Source of the DNA: Stella humosa
GTDB lineage: Bacteria > Pseudomonadota > Alphaproteobacteria > ATCC43930 > Allostellaceae
Length of the DNA stretch: 64,000 bases
Reading direction: 5' to 3'
Assembly: GCF_006738645.1 (NCBI RefSeq)
Contig: NZ_AP019700.1
Coordinates: 5,128,001-5,192,000 of the forward strand
The position numbers were made by a program, and so were the translations under genes. The notes below the pieces were generated by a model. It worked only from the letters and a program-made list of their open reading frames with translations. It searched no databases and was not told the origin of the DNA. Of the stretch, positions 50,305 through 59,242 are shown piece by piece (the stretch's first letter is position 1; every line of letters starts with the position of its first letter).

Positions 50305-50959
50305 CGAAACGGGCGCCGTAGCGGTCGACCAGGGGGCCGTAGAGATTGCCGTCGGCATTGGCGGTGCGGTCGGACCAACCGCCCTCCGCCAGCCAGGTGG
50401 TGCGCCGCATCACGAGTTGCATGCAGTCGATATTGTGCAGGCGCGCGGGATAGCCGGTCGACACCAGGGCCGGCATCGCGCCGTCGCCCGACACCTTGGG
50501 GTCGCGCCAGATGATGCGGCCGTCGGTATGCATGCCGCGCATCAGGATGGGAAAGACGACGATGTCGTTGGCGTCGAACACCGCGTCCCTGGCCTTGGTG
50601 AAATAGACCCCGCGGAACCGCCGCAGCTCGCGGTCGATCTCCTCCAGCGCGAAGGGGTAGAGCAGGTTGTCGGCATTGAAGTGGACGATGTATTCGCCCG
50701 CCGCCGCGCGGATGCCGATGTCGCGCAGGCTGTGGCCCCAGTCGTTGTGGCGCACCATGGTCTTGGTCACGCGCGCGACGTGGGGATAGCGTGCCTGCAG
50801 CTCTGCCGGGTCGAGCCGGCGCCGGGTCGGGCCGTCGTGATAGAGCAGGACCTCGAAGTCGGCGAAGGTCTGCGCCTCCAGCGAGCCCAGGCCGCGATGC
50901 AGGGTGGCATCGTCGATGACGCCGTCGAAATGCACCACGACGATGCTGAAGCGCGGCAT
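50276..50959 (-). CDS. glycosyltransferase family 2-like protein
   Basis: A 227-residue protein with a GT-A fold: RFSIVVVHFDGVIDDATLHRGLGSLEAQTFADFEVLLYHDG at the N-terminus in register with GT2 enzymes, AAAGEYIVHFNADNLLYPFAL (the acidic N-A-D-N in place of a DxD), and GGWSDRTANADGN late in the chain. The first nucleotide-binding strand is normal, but the metal motif is atypical, so it may be an inactive or unusual transferase. Start at 50959. The 3' end overlaps plsC tail to tail. Confidence 0.75.
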   Translation of the reverse strand: MPRFSIVVVHFDGVIDDATLHRGLGSLEAQTFADFEVLLYHDGPTRRRLDPAELQARYPHVARVTKTMVRHNDWGHSLRDIGIRAAAGEYIVHFNADNLLYPFALEEIDRELRRFRGVYFTKARDAVFDANDIVVFPILMRGMHTDGRIIWRDPKVSGDGAMPALVSTGYPARLHNIDCMQLVMRRTTWLAEGGWSDRTANADGNLYGPLVDRYGARFVSRILGEHW

Positions 50960-51102
50960 CGGCAGCCTTATGGGTGAGGGGACAAGGTTGGGGACAAGTG
51001 GCGGGAACAATCCCGAGAATAGCGGGGATGAATCGAAAAACCAGCATCCCTTCAAGATGTTGTACCGCCATCGGTCACCAGAAACAGAACGTGAACGAAA
51101 TC

Positions 51103-51131
51103 TTGACCATGCCGGTGCCGGATCCTAGATT
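51103..51131 (+). promoter_or_regulatory. predicted promoter of nrdJ
   Basis: TTGACC (51103–51108) and TAGATT (51126–51131) are separated by 17 bp, about 48 bp upstream of the nrdJ ATG. The 220-bp gap shows no cobalamin riboswitch fold (no B12 box like GCCACTG) and no convincing NrdR box. Confidence 0.5.
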
Positions 51132-51179
51132 GAACCTCCGGCCGGATGCGCGGGCGGCCGTCAGGCAGGAGGCGCGCCG

Positions 51180-53504
51180 ATGGTGAGCGTGGCGGCGATT
51201 TCCCAGCAGATCTGGGACATGAAGTATCGGCTGAAGGGGCCGGACGGTGCCCCCGTCGACCGCACCATCGAGGAAACCTGGCAGCGCGTTGCCGGCGCCG
51301 TGGCCGCCGGCGAGACCGCCCCCGCCCTGTGGCAGGACCGCTTCTACGCGGCGCTCGAGGGCTTCCGCTTCCTGCCGGCCGGGCGGATCGTCGCCGGCGC
51401 CGGCACCGGCCGGACCGTGACCCTTTTCAACTGCTTCGTCATGGGCACCATCCCGGACGACATGGGCGGCATCTTCCAGCACCTGCGGGAGGCCGCCCTG
51501 ACGATGCAGCAGGGGGGCGGCATCGGCTACGACTTCTCCACGCTGCGGCCGCGCGGGGCACCGGTGAAGGGCGTCGGCGCCGACGCGTCCGGCCCGCTCT
51601 CCTTCATGGACGTGTGGGATGCGATGTGCCGCACGATCATGAGTGCGGGTCACCGCCGCGGCGCCATGATGGCGACGCTGGCCTGCGACCACCCGGACAT
51701 CGAGGCCTTCATCGCCGCCAAGCGCGAGCCGGGCCGGCTGCGCATGTTCAACCTTTCGGTCCTGGTCAGCGACGCCTTCATGGCAGCGGTGAAGGAGGAC
51801 CAGCCCTGGGAGCTGCGCTTCGAGGGCGCGACCTGGAAGGTGCTGCCGGCGCGCGAACTGTGGGACGCGATCATGCGCGCGACCTACGCCTATGCCGAGC
51901 CGGGCGTCATCTTCATCGACCGCATCAACCGCCGCAACAACCTGCACTACTGCGAGACGATTCGGGCGACCAACCCGTGCGGCGAGCAGCCGCTGCCGCC
52001 CTATGGCGCCTGCCTGCTGGGTTCGGTCAACCTGGCGGCCCTCGTGCTCGACCCCTTCACCGACACGGCCCGGCTCGATCTCGAGCGGCTGGCGACGCTG
52101 GTGCCGACGGCCGTGCGCATGATGGACGGCGTCATCGACGTGTCGCGCTTCCCCCTGCCGGAGCAGGAGGCCGAGGCCCGCGCCAAGCGCCGCATCGGCC
52201 TTGGTATCACCGGGCTGGCCGATGCGCTGATCCTCTGCCGGGTGCGCTATGGCAGCCAGGAGGCAGTATCCCTGACCGAGGACTGGATGCGCGCGATCCA
52301 GCGCCACGCCTACCTGGCCTCGGCCGAGCTGGCGCGCGAGAAAGGGGCCTTCCCGCTCTTCGAGCGCGAGGCCTTCCTGGCCGGCGAGACGGTGGCCGGC
52401 CTGGACCAGGACGTGCGCGACGCCATCGCCCGCCACGGCATCCGCAATGCGCTGCTGACCTCGGTCGCACCGACCGGCACGATCTCGATCTTCGCCGACA
52501 ATGTGTCGTCGGGGCTGGAGCCGGTGTTCAGCTTCAAGTACGCCCGCCAGGTGCTGATGCCGGACGGCAGCCGCCGCGAGGAGGAAGTGAGCGACCATGC
52601 CTATCGCCTGTTCCGGCGGCTGGAAGGCGAGCACAAGCCCCTGCCCGACTATTTCGTCGATGCCCAGACGCTGACGCCGGCCGACCATCTGGTGATGCAG
52701 GCTGCCGTCCAGCGCTTCGTCGACAGCTCGATCTCCAAGACCATCAACGTGCCGGTCGACATCGCCTTCGACCGCTTCAAGGACGTCTACCTGCAGGCCT
52801 ACGAACTGGGCTGCAAGGGCTGCACGACCTATCGCCCCAACGAGGTGACGGGGTCGGTGCTGAGCGTGCCCGCCGCCCGCGACAGGCCCGAGGCCCGCCA
52901 GGCCGAACTGCCGCTGGCGCCCCCGCCGGCCCGGCCGGCCGACCTCTACGAGGCGGGCGGCGTCGTCTACATGACGCGCCCGCTCGACCGGCCGGAGGCG
53001 CTGCCCGGCAAGACCTACAAGATCCGCTGGCCGGAAACGGACCACGCCATCTACATCACCCTGAACGACATCGTGCAGGACGGCCGCCGCCGCCCGTTCG
53101 AGGTTTTCGTCAACTCCAAGAGCACCGAGCACTATGCCTGGACGGTGGCGCTGACGCGGATGATCAGCGCCGTCTTCCGCCGCGGCGGCGACGTGTCCTT
53201 CGTGGTCGAGGAGTTGAAGGCCGTCTTCGACCCGCGCGGCGGCACCTGGATGGACGGGCGCTACGTGCCCTCGCTGCTGGCGGCGATCGGCGAGGTGATC
53301 GAGCGCCACATGATCGACATCGGCTTCATCGCCGGCCCGGATGCCGGCGAGGCTGGCCATGCGCCGCGCCGCGTCGTCGGCCTGCCGGCGGAACGGCCGA
53401 CAGGTGCGGCCCTCCGCCAATGCCCGAAATGCGGCTCGGCCGGGCTGGTCCGCCAGGAAGGCTGCGACAGCTGCCTCGACTGCGGCTATTCCAAATGCGG
53501 ATGA
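51180..53504 (+). CDS. nrdJ: adenosylcobalamin-dependent ribonucleotide reductase (class II)
   Basis: A 774-residue enzyme making deoxyribonucleotides with coenzyme B12, without oxygen. RFLPAGRIVAGAGTGRTVTLFNC holds the first active-site Cys, QQGGGIGYDFSTLRPRGAPV and NPCGEQPLPPYGACLLGSVNL (N-x-C-x-E) the radical site, and APTGTISIFADNVSSGLEP the substrate phosphate loop. The C-terminus ends in a zinc-ribbon-like CPKCGSAGLVRQEGCDSCLDCGYSKCG, read here in pieces, which in class II enzymes carries the redox cysteines. B12 would be adenosylated by the PduO encoded at 33.7 kb. No nrdAB is in the window. Confidence 0.95.
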   Translation: MVSVAAISQQIWDMKYRLKGPDGAPVDRTIEETWQRVAGAVAAGETAPALWQDRFYAALEGFRFLPAGRIVAGAGTGRTVTLFNCFVMGTIPDDMGGIFQHLREAALTMQQGGGIGYDFSTLRPRGAPVKGVGADASGPLSFMDVWDAMCRTIMSAGHRRGAMMATLACDHPDIEAFIAAKREPGRLRMFNLSVLVSDAFMAAVKEDQPWELRFEGATWKVLPARELWDAIMRATYAYAEPGVIFIDRINRRNNLHYCETIRATNPCGEQPLPPYGACLLGSVNLAALVLDPFTDTARLDLERLATLVPTAVRMMDGVIDVSRFPLPEQEAEARAKRRIGLGITGLADALILCRVRYGSQEAVSLTEDWMRAIQRHAYLASAELAREKGAFPLFEREAFLAGETVAGLDQDVRDAIARHGIRNALLTSVAPTGTISIFADNVSSGLEPVFSFKYARQVLMPDGSRREEEVSDHAYRLFRRLEGEHKPLPDYFVDAQTLTPADHLVMQAAVQRFVDSSISKTINVPVDIAFDRFKDVYLQAYELGCKGCTTYRPNEVTGSVLSVPAARDRPEARQAELPLAPPPARPADLYEAGGVVYMTRPLDRPEALPGKTYKIRWPETDHAIYITLNDIVQDGRRRPFEVFVNSKSTEHYAWTVALTRMISAVFRRGGDVSFVVEELKAVFDPRGGTWMDGRYVPSLLAAIGEVIERHMIDIGFIAGPDAGEAGHAPRRVVGLPAERPTGAALRQCPKCGSAGLVRQEGCDSCLDCGYSKCG

Positions 53505-53596
53505 CCGCCCGCCCTCATCCATGGCGCGGGCGGACGGCCCGGCCCATGCATGCTATGCAGGAGCATGGCAGGCGCTAGGGTTCGGAGGCCGGGCGG

Positions 53597-54892
53597 ATGA
53601 GGGGATTGCTGCGTTCCGTCGGGCCGCTGCTGCTGGGCATCGGCATCGTCCTGCTGGCATCCGGCCTGTTCAATTCCTTCCTGTCGCTGCGCATGGGCAT
53701 CGAGGGCTTCCCGCCCCAGCTCATCGGCTTCGTCGTCTCGTCCTATTTCGCCGGGTTCCTGTTCGGCTCGCTGTGGGCCAGCACGATCGTGGCGCAGGTG
53801 GGCCATATCCGCGCCTTCGCGGCCTTTGCCGCGATCCTGACCGGATCCTTCCTCTTCCTGGCGCTCTTCGTCAGCCCATGGGCGTGGATGGCGATCCGCG
53901 TGCTGGCGGGCTTCGCCATCGCCGGCATCTTCGTCGTGACCGAGAGCTGGCTGAACGACCGCGCCGACAGCGGCAATCGCGGTCGCATCCTCTCTTTCTA
54001 CATGATCGTGAACCAGCTGGCCTCGGGCCTCGGCCAGCAGTTGCTGCAGGCGGGCGACCCGGCCGGGCCGGACCTGTTCCTGATCGCGGGAGCGCTGTTG
54101 TCTGTGGCGCTGGTGCCGGTCGCCCTGTCGCCGTCCGCCGGGCCGCCACCGCCGTCGCGCAACGCCCTCAACCTTCTGGCGCTCTATCGCATCTCCCCGC
54201 TGGGTGTCATCGGCTGCTTCGCGGTCGGCCTGTCCAACGCCGCCTTCTATAGCCTGGCCCCCCTGTTCGGGCAGTCGCTCGGCCTGTCCGTCGCCGCCAT
54301 TGCCCAGTTCATGACGCTGACCATCTTCGCCGGCATGGTCATGCAATGGCCCATCGGCCGCCTGTCCGACCGCCGCGACCGCCGCCACGTCATCGTCGGC
54401 GTGGGCTCGGGCGTCGTCCTGTCGGCCGCCGCCATCGCCGTGGTCGGCGGCTGGTCGCTGCCGCTGCTGCTGGTGCTGGTCGCAATCTATGGCGGGCTGT
54501 CGCTGACGATCTATCCGCTGATGGTGGCCCACGCCAACGACTTCACCGGACCCGGCCAGCGCGTGGCCGCCAGCGCCGGCCTGCTGCTAGCCTATGGCAT
54601 CGGCGCCGTCGCCGGCCCGATCATCGCCGCCAACCTGATGGGCTGGCTCGGCGCCCAGGCGCTGTTCGGTTATATCGCGACCGTGGCGACCCTGCTGGTA
54701 GCCTTCACGATCTATCGCATCGGCCGGCGCGCCCCGGTGCCGGTCGAGGAGCGGGAGGTCTTCGTGCCGGTGGCCGAAACGACTGCGGCGCCACGACCCG
54801 GACCCGGTCATGACGCCGCTGACGTACGTGTGGCGGTCGAACCGGCGGCCGAGACCGCCGACGGGGCCAAGCCCCAGGAAGAAAGGCGCTAG
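53597..54892 (+). CDS. MFS transporter (YcaD-like)
   Basis: A 431-residue 12-helix transporter. The inter-helix 2–3 region FGSLWASTIVAQVGHIRAFAAFAA and FVVTESWLNDRADSGNRGRILSFYMI are typical of YcaD/UPF MFS proteins, as is LSDRRDRRHVIVGVG between helices 8 and 9. A ~45-residue charged tail (ATEPAAETADGAKPQEERR-like) extends into the cytoplasm. Its stop overlaps that of the XRE gene tail to tail (CTAG). Substrate unknown. Confidence 0.9.
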   Translation: MRGLLRSVGPLLLGIGIVLLASGLFNSFLSLRMGIEGFPPQLIGFVVSSYFAGFLFGSLWASTIVAQVGHIRAFAAFAAILTGSFLFLALFVSPWAWMAIRVLAGFAIAGIFVVTESWLNDRADSGNRGRILSFYMIVNQLASGLGQQLLQAGDPAGPDLFLIAGALLSVALVPVALSPSAGPPPPSRNALNLLALYRISPLGVIGCFAVGLSNAAFYSLAPLFGQSLGLSVAAIAQFMTLTIFAGMVMQWPIGRLSDRRDRRHVIVGVGSGVVLSAAAIAVVGGWSLPLLLVLVAIYGGLSLTIYPLMVAHANDFTGPGQRVAASAGLLLAYGIGAVAGPIIAANLMGWLGAQALFGYIATVATLLVAFTIYRIGRRAPVPVEEREVFVPVAETTAAPRPGPGHDAADVRVAVEPAAETADGAKPQEERR

Positions 54893-55314
54893 GCAGCCAC
54901 CGCGTGGCCGTTGGCCAGCACGCGCGCCAGTTGGCTCAGCGCTTCCTTCTGCTTCTGGTCGCCGATCTGGGCGAAGTTCCGCGCAAGCTCGAGGCTCATG
55001 CGATCACGCCCGCCGGCGCTGCGCCCGCCATCCTCCTCGATGCCTTCGAAGAAGTAGCTGACCGGGACCCCCAACACCTGGGAGATCTCGAACAGGCGAC
55101 CGGCCGACACGCGGTTGATGCCGCGCTCGTACTTGTGCGCCTGCTGGTAGGTGACGCCGATCATGTCGGCAAGCTGCTGCTGCGTCAGGCCGAGCACGAT
55201 CCGGCGCTCGCGGATCATCGCACCAACATGGCGGTCGACGATGCGGGCGCGGTTGCTAGACCGCTTGGTGCCGATCTCAGGCATGGGAGTCCGGGGGGGG
55301 CTTCCATCATCCAT
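54889..55314 (-). CDS. XRE-family HTH transcriptional regulator
   Basis: A 141-residue regulator. The helix-turn-helix is RERRIVLGLTQQQLADMIGVTYQQAHKYERG (read in segments), followed by RVSAGRLFEISQVLGVPVSYFFEG. A 60-residue C-terminal helix-rich part follows. The start at 55314 has an excellent AAGGAGCC ribosome-binding site; the longer open frame above is non-coding. A perfect 21-bp palindrome lies 70 bp upstream and could be its own operator. This family is common in alphaproteobacteria and often acts as a global or stress regulator. Confidence 0.92.
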   Translation of the reverse strand: MDDGSPPRTPMPEIGTKRSSNRARIVDRHVGAMIRERRIVLGLTQQQLADMIGVTYQQAHKYERGINRVSAGRLFEISQVLGVPVSYFFEGIEEDGGRSAGGRDRMSLELARNFAQIGDQKQKEALSQLARVLANGHAVAA

Positions 55315-55383
55315 AGTGAGGCTCCTTCCTTGGCCTCGCCCCGGCCGCGGCGAGCCGCCAGGCCGAATGGGCGATCGAAAGTG

Positions 55384-55404
55384 GATGAACGCAGGGCGTT
55401 CATC
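55384..55404. promoter_or_regulatory. perfect palindrome upstream of the XRE regulator gene, candidate operator
   Basis: GATGAACGC (55384–55392) and GCGTTCATC (55396–55404) are exact inverted arms around AGG. A second, shorter inverted repeat CCTGGG/CCCAGG lies at 55406–55423. A −35-like TTGACC on the minus strand lies at 55464–55459 with AT-rich sequence near 55435, so the palindrome falls just downstream of the likely promoter, a position suited to autorepression. Confidence 0.65.
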
Positions 55405-55423
55405 GCCTGGGAATAACCCCAGG

Positions 55424-55617
55424 TTTACGGGAAGATAATTTGGGCTGCCACCATCCAAGGTCAACCAAAAGACGCGCAGAAACGGCTAGGTTCGTCCGCA
55501 GATTGGTTTATGAATACCGCCGATATGAAGTGAACGCGGGAAATCGCGCCCGGTTCCGCGGCGTCCCGCCGCAACGCCGATGCCACCGAAACCGGGTGAT
55601 CTGTGCCCCGATGGCGA
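55424..55617. other. intergenic region with the probable XRE promoter
   Basis: Together with 55315–55423 this makes a 303-bp gap between the XRE gene and panE, both on the minus strand. Apart from the TTGACC at 55459–55464 and AT-rich patches I see no further gene, and the panE terminator is not obvious. Confidence 0.4.
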
Positions 55618-56598
55618 TCAGTGGGCGGCGCGGCTCGCCGTCTGCGCGCGTTGCTGGACCAGCCCCAGCACGACATCCAGGGTCGGCGTGGCCACGCCGA
55701 CGAGTCTGGCCAGCTCCTGGACCGCGGTCACCAGGGCATCAATTTCCATCGGCCGGCCGCGCTCGAGGTCCTGCAGCATGCTGGTCTTGTGGGCACCCAC
55801 ATCCCGGGCCCACTGGATGCGCGTGTCGACATCGACCGCCAGCTTCGCACCCAGCGCACGCGCCACCGCCTCCACCTCGACCATCAGCAGGCGCACCGTC
55901 GGCCGCGTCGCCGCATCGCCGGCAATCTCCTCCAGCGTACCGTGGGTCAGCGCGCTGATCGGGTTGAAGCCGGCATTGCCCCACAGCTTCAGCCAGATAT
56001 CATCGCGGATGCGGGGCCGGATCGGCGCCTTCAGCCCGGCCGCGTTCATGGCCTGGCTCAGCGCCTCGATCCGCGGCGTGCGCTGGCCGTCGATCTCGCC
56101 CAGCTGGAAACGATTGCCCTCGACATGGCGGACGACGCCCGGCTCCACCACCTCGCAGGCGGGATAGACGACGCAGCCGATCACGCGCTCGGGCGCAATG
56201 GCGGCCGCTAGCTTCCCCTCGGGGTCGACGCTCACGATGCGGTGGCCGGCAAAGGGACCCGGCTGGCGCTCGAAATACCACCAGGGCACGCCGTTCATGG
56301 CCGTGACGACGGATGTCTCGGGCCCGAAGAGTGGGGTCAACTGATGGGCGACGGGCGGCAGCGAATGCGCCTTCAAGGTCACGATGACGCTGTCCTGCGG
56401 GCCGGCCTCGGCCGGGTCGGCGGTGGCGGCCACGCGGGCGACCTTGGTCTGGCCGCCGATCTGCAGGGTCAGGCCGCGCTCGCGGATCGCGGCCAGGTGC
56501 GGCCCGCGCGCGATCACGGTGACGTCCTGGCCGCTGAGCGCCAGCTCGGCCGCGACATAGCCGCCGATGGCGCCCGCGCCGAAGATGCAGATCTTCAT
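55618..56598 (-). CDS. 2-dehydropantoate 2-reductase (ketopantoate reductase family)
   Basis: A 326-residue NADPH-dependent enzyme. The Rossmann start ICIFGAGAIGGYVAAELALSG, TLKAHSLPPVAHQLTPL with the conserved Lys, VTAMNGVPWWYFE, and KLWGNAGFNPISALTHGTLEEIAGD with the catalytic Lys–Asn pair are typical of PanE/ApbA proteins. In operon with an acyl-CoA synthetase (ATGA overlap, 56595–56598), it may serve catabolism rather than pantothenate synthesis. Pathway assignment is open. Confidence 0.88.
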   Translation of the reverse strand: MKICIFGAGAIGGYVAAELALSGQDVTVIARGPHLAAIRERGLTLQIGGQTKVARVAATADPAEAGPQDSVIVTLKAHSLPPVAHQLTPLFGPETSVVTAMNGVPWWYFERQPGPFAGHRIVSVDPEGKLAAAIAPERVIGCVVYPACEVVEPGVVRHVEGNRFQLGEIDGQRTPRIEALSQAMNAAGLKAPIRPRIRDDIWLKLWGNAGFNPISALTHGTLEEIAGDAATRPTVRLLMVEVEAVARALGAKLAVDVDTRIQWARDVGAHKTSMLQDLERGRPMEIDALVTAVQELARLVGVATPTLDVVLGLVQQRAQTASRAAH

Positions 56599-58139
56599 GC
56601 CGACAGCCCCAGACGCTGGGCCAGCCCGATGCGCTGCAGCTTGCCGGTGGCACCCTTGGGAATCTCGGCCAGGAAGACGATCCGCCGCGGCACCTTGAAG
56701 TCCGCCAATCGCCGGGCGACGAAGTCGCGCAGCTCCTGCTCGGCGGCCTCGCCGCCCTCCACCAGGACGACGACCGCCGCCACCTCCTCGCCCAGCTTGT
56801 CGTGCGGCATGGAGAAGGTCAGCGCCTGGTCGACCGCGGGATGGTCCATCAGCACCTCGTCGACCTCGCGCGGGCTGATCTTCTCGCCGCCGCGGTTGAT
56901 CAGCTCCTTCAGGCGGCCGGTGATGGTGAGGTAGCCGTCGGCGTCCAGCACCCCCTGGTCGCCGGTACGGAACCAGCCGTCGGTGAAGCCCTTGGCATTG
57001 GCCTCGGGGTTGGCGGCGTAGCCGGCCGTCACGTTGTCGCCGCGGATCACCACCTCGCCGATCTCGCCCTGGGGCAGGATGGCCGAACCGGCCTCGTCCA
57101 TGATGGCGACCTCGGGCCCGGCGGCGACGCCGACGGTGCCGGGCTTGCGCGGGCGCGGCGGCAGCGGGTTGGACGCCATCTGGTGGGCGGCCTCGGTCAT
57201 GCCGTAGCTCTCGATGACCGGGACCGAGAAGGTCTCCTCCAGCGCGCGCATCACCTGCGGCGGCAGCGAGGCGGACGACGAGCGGATGAGGCGCAGGGGG
57301 CTGGCGGCGATGGCCTCGCGATTGCGCTCCGCCCGGCCCAGGATCGCCTGGTGCATGGTGGGCACCGCCGTGTACCAGGTGGGCTTGGCCTCGCCCAGCA
57401 GCGCAAAGAACCGGAGGGCGTTGAAGCCCGGCGCGCAGAAGACCGCCCCGCCGGCGCCGAGCGAGCTCAGCACCGCCGCGATCAGGCCGTGGATATGAAA
57501 CAGCGGCATGATGTTGAGACAGCGGTCGGCCGGCGTCAGCCCCAGGGCCACGCGGATGTTGCGGGCCGAGGCGCAGACGTTGCGCTGGCGCAGCGGCACG
57601 ATCTTGGGCCGCGAGGTGGTGCCGGACGTGTGGAGGACCAGCGCCACGTCGTCGCTGACCGCGATGCCGGGGGCGGCCGCGGTGCCCGCGGACGATCCCT
57701 CCAGCGTGAAGGCGCCGGCGGGACCGGCCGGGTCGAAGACCAGCTCGACGATCGGCACGCCTCGCGCCTGGGCGACGGCAATGGCCGGCGACTGGCTGCC
57801 GCGCTCCACCACGAGCGCCTTGGCGTCGAGGTCGCCCAGGTAGAAATCGAACTCTTCGGCGCGGTAGCCGGGATTGAGCGGCGCCGTGGTCGCGCCACAG
57901 GCGATGGCGACGAAGGCCGACGCCATCTCCGGGCCGTTCGGCAGGACGATGGCGACCGCGTCGTTGCGGCCGATCCCCAGCCGGTTCAGCGTGGCCACCG
58001 TATCGGCGACGAGCCGGCGCAGGCCGGCATAGGTCAGTTCCGGCCGGTCCGGCGCGGCGATGGCGGTTGCCTCGTCGCGCCCGATGGCAAGCAGGTCGGC
58101 GATGCTGGTGGCGGCGCTCATCGGCGTCTCTTCCGTCAT
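56595..58139 (-). CDS. AMP-forming acyl-CoA synthetase
   Basis: A 514-residue ANL-superfamily ligase. Core motifs are LHTSGTTSRPKIVPL (P-loop), PLFHIHGLIAAVLSSL, ESYGMTEAAHQM (A5), DGWFRTGDQGVLDADGYLTI (A7) and the catalytic Lys in EIPKGATGKLQR (A10). The start at 58139 has AAGGGGG; an ATG at 58121 is the alternative. PHIHG-type and short length resemble oxalyl-CoA or medium-chain acyl-CoA synthetases; the substrate cannot be fixed. The panE-like gene overlaps its 3' end. Confidence 0.92.
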   Translation of the reverse strand: MTEETPMSAATSIADLLAIGRDEATAIAAPDRPELTYAGLRRLVADTVATLNRLGIGRNDAVAIVLPNGPEMASAFVAIACGATTAPLNPGYRAEEFDFYLGDLDAKALVVERGSQSPAIAVAQARGVPIVELVFDPAGPAGAFTLEGSSAGTAAAPGIAVSDDVALVLHTSGTTSRPKIVPLRQRNVCASARNIRVALGLTPADRCLNIMPLFHIHGLIAAVLSSLGAGGAVFCAPGFNALRFFALLGEAKPTWYTAVPTMHQAILGRAERNREAIAASPLRLIRSSSASLPPQVMRALEETFSVPVIESYGMTEAAHQMASNPLPPRPRKPGTVGVAAGPEVAIMDEAGSAILPQGEIGEVVIRGDNVTAGYAANPEANAKGFTDGWFRTGDQGVLDADGYLTITGRLKELINRGGEKISPREVDEVLMDHPAVDQALTFSMPHDKLGEEVAAVVVLVEGGEAAEQELRDFVARRLADFKVPRRIVFLAEIPKGATGKLQRIGLAQRLGLSA

Positions 58140-58291
58140 TGGCGAGTTCCCCCTTGGGAGAAACCGTAGCAGCCGCCCCGGATCGAGGCCAGCCGCCGCC
58201 ATAAGCGCGCGGCATGGCATGTTTTTGTGCAAGAGGGGGTGGCGGCCGGCCCAATTCCGGCGCAGGATTCCCGGCCAACCTACAGGTTTCG

Positions 58292-59212
58292 ATGCTGGCA
58301 AGTTCCCTGCCGCCGGCCTCGCGGAGCGACATCAAGCGCGGCATCGCCTTCATGGTCGGTGCGGTCCTGGTCTTCTCCGTGTTGAACGCGGCGATCAAAT
58401 GGCAAGTCGCCCGCTATCCCGTGGGCGAGGTCGTCTTCATCCGTTGCCTCTTCGCGCTCATCCCCTGCTTCGTGCTGGTGTCGATCAGCGGCGGCCTCCG
58501 GGTGCTGCGGACCCGGCGGCTCGGCTGGCACGTCTCGCGCGCGATGCTGCAGTTCGTGTCGATGAGCTGCAGCTTCATGGCCTTCAGCATGATGCCGCTG
58601 GCCGATGCCGTCGCCATCGGCTTCGCCTCGCCCATCTTCCTGACCGCGCTGTCGGTGCCGCTGCTGGGCGAGAAGGTCGGCGTCTATCGCTGGGGTGCAG
58701 TCGCCTTCGGCTTCATCGGCGTGCTGATCATGGTCCGCCCCACGGGCGACGTGCTGAACTCGGGCGCCATGTTCGCGTTGACCAACGCGCTCTTCGGCGC
58801 CCTGCTGTCGATCGGCATCCGCCGGCTGAGCGCCACCGAGGCCAGCGCCACGCTCGTCTTCTACCAGGCCGTCACGACGTTCTTAATCGCGACGGCGACG
58901 CTGCCCTTCTTCACCTGGGTCCCCATCACCTGGGCCGATTTCTTCATGATCGGCGGCATCGGCATCTGCTCGGGCGTGGCCCAGTTCTGGTGGACGCAGG
59001 CGTTCCGCTTCACGCCCGCCGCCATCCTGGCGCCCTTCAGCTACCTGTCGATGATCTGGGCCGTGCTGATGGGGTTTCTCGTCTGGGGGGACGTCCCCAC
59101 GCTGCCGCTCATCGCGGGCGCGGCCATCGTCGCCATGTCCGGCCTGTTCATCGCCTATCGCGAAACGCGGCGGCGCGGCCAGGCGAGCCAGCCCGCCAAG
59201 CCGGCAAGCTGA
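58292..59212 (+). CDS. DMT superfamily (EamA) transporter
   Basis: A 306-residue membrane protein with ten helices in two EamA halves (first half begins RGIAFMVGAVLVFSVLNAAIKW; second LTNALFGALLSIGIRRLSATEASATLVFYQ). FSYLSMIWAVLMGFLVWGDVPTLPLIAGAAIV is the usual closing region. Exporters of this family move metabolites such as amino acids; substrate unknown. Start at 58292; the open frame is longer upstream but overlaps the divergent synthetase promoter. Confidence 0.9.
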   Translation: MLASSLPPASRSDIKRGIAFMVGAVLVFSVLNAAIKWQVARYPVGEVVFIRCLFALIPCFVLVSISGGLRVLRTRRLGWHVSRAMLQFVSMSCSFMAFSMMPLADAVAIGFASPIFLTALSVPLLGEKVGVYRWGAVAFGFIGVLIMVRPTGDVLNSGAMFALTNALFGALLSIGIRRLSATEASATLVFYQAVTTFLIATATLPFFTWVPITWADFFMIGGIGICSGVAQFWWTQAFRFTPAAILAPFSYLSMIWAVLMGFLVWGDVPTLPLIAGAAIVAMSGLFIAYRETRRRGQASQPAKPAS

Positions 59213-59242
59213 CGCGCCGGCGAGCGGGCCAGGCCAGAGTGG

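Noticed and set aside
50960-51179. Cobalamin riboswitch before the B12-dependent reductase
   Set aside because: No B12-box-like conserved core or long leader fold is visible in the 220-bp gap; only a simple promoter is apparent.
55618-58398. Apparent fusion of panE with the acyl-CoA synthetase region into one 926-codon frame
   Set aside because: Only the last 326 codons are PanE-like; the upstream part is an out-of-frame reading of the synthetase gene, which has its own start and ribosome-binding site.
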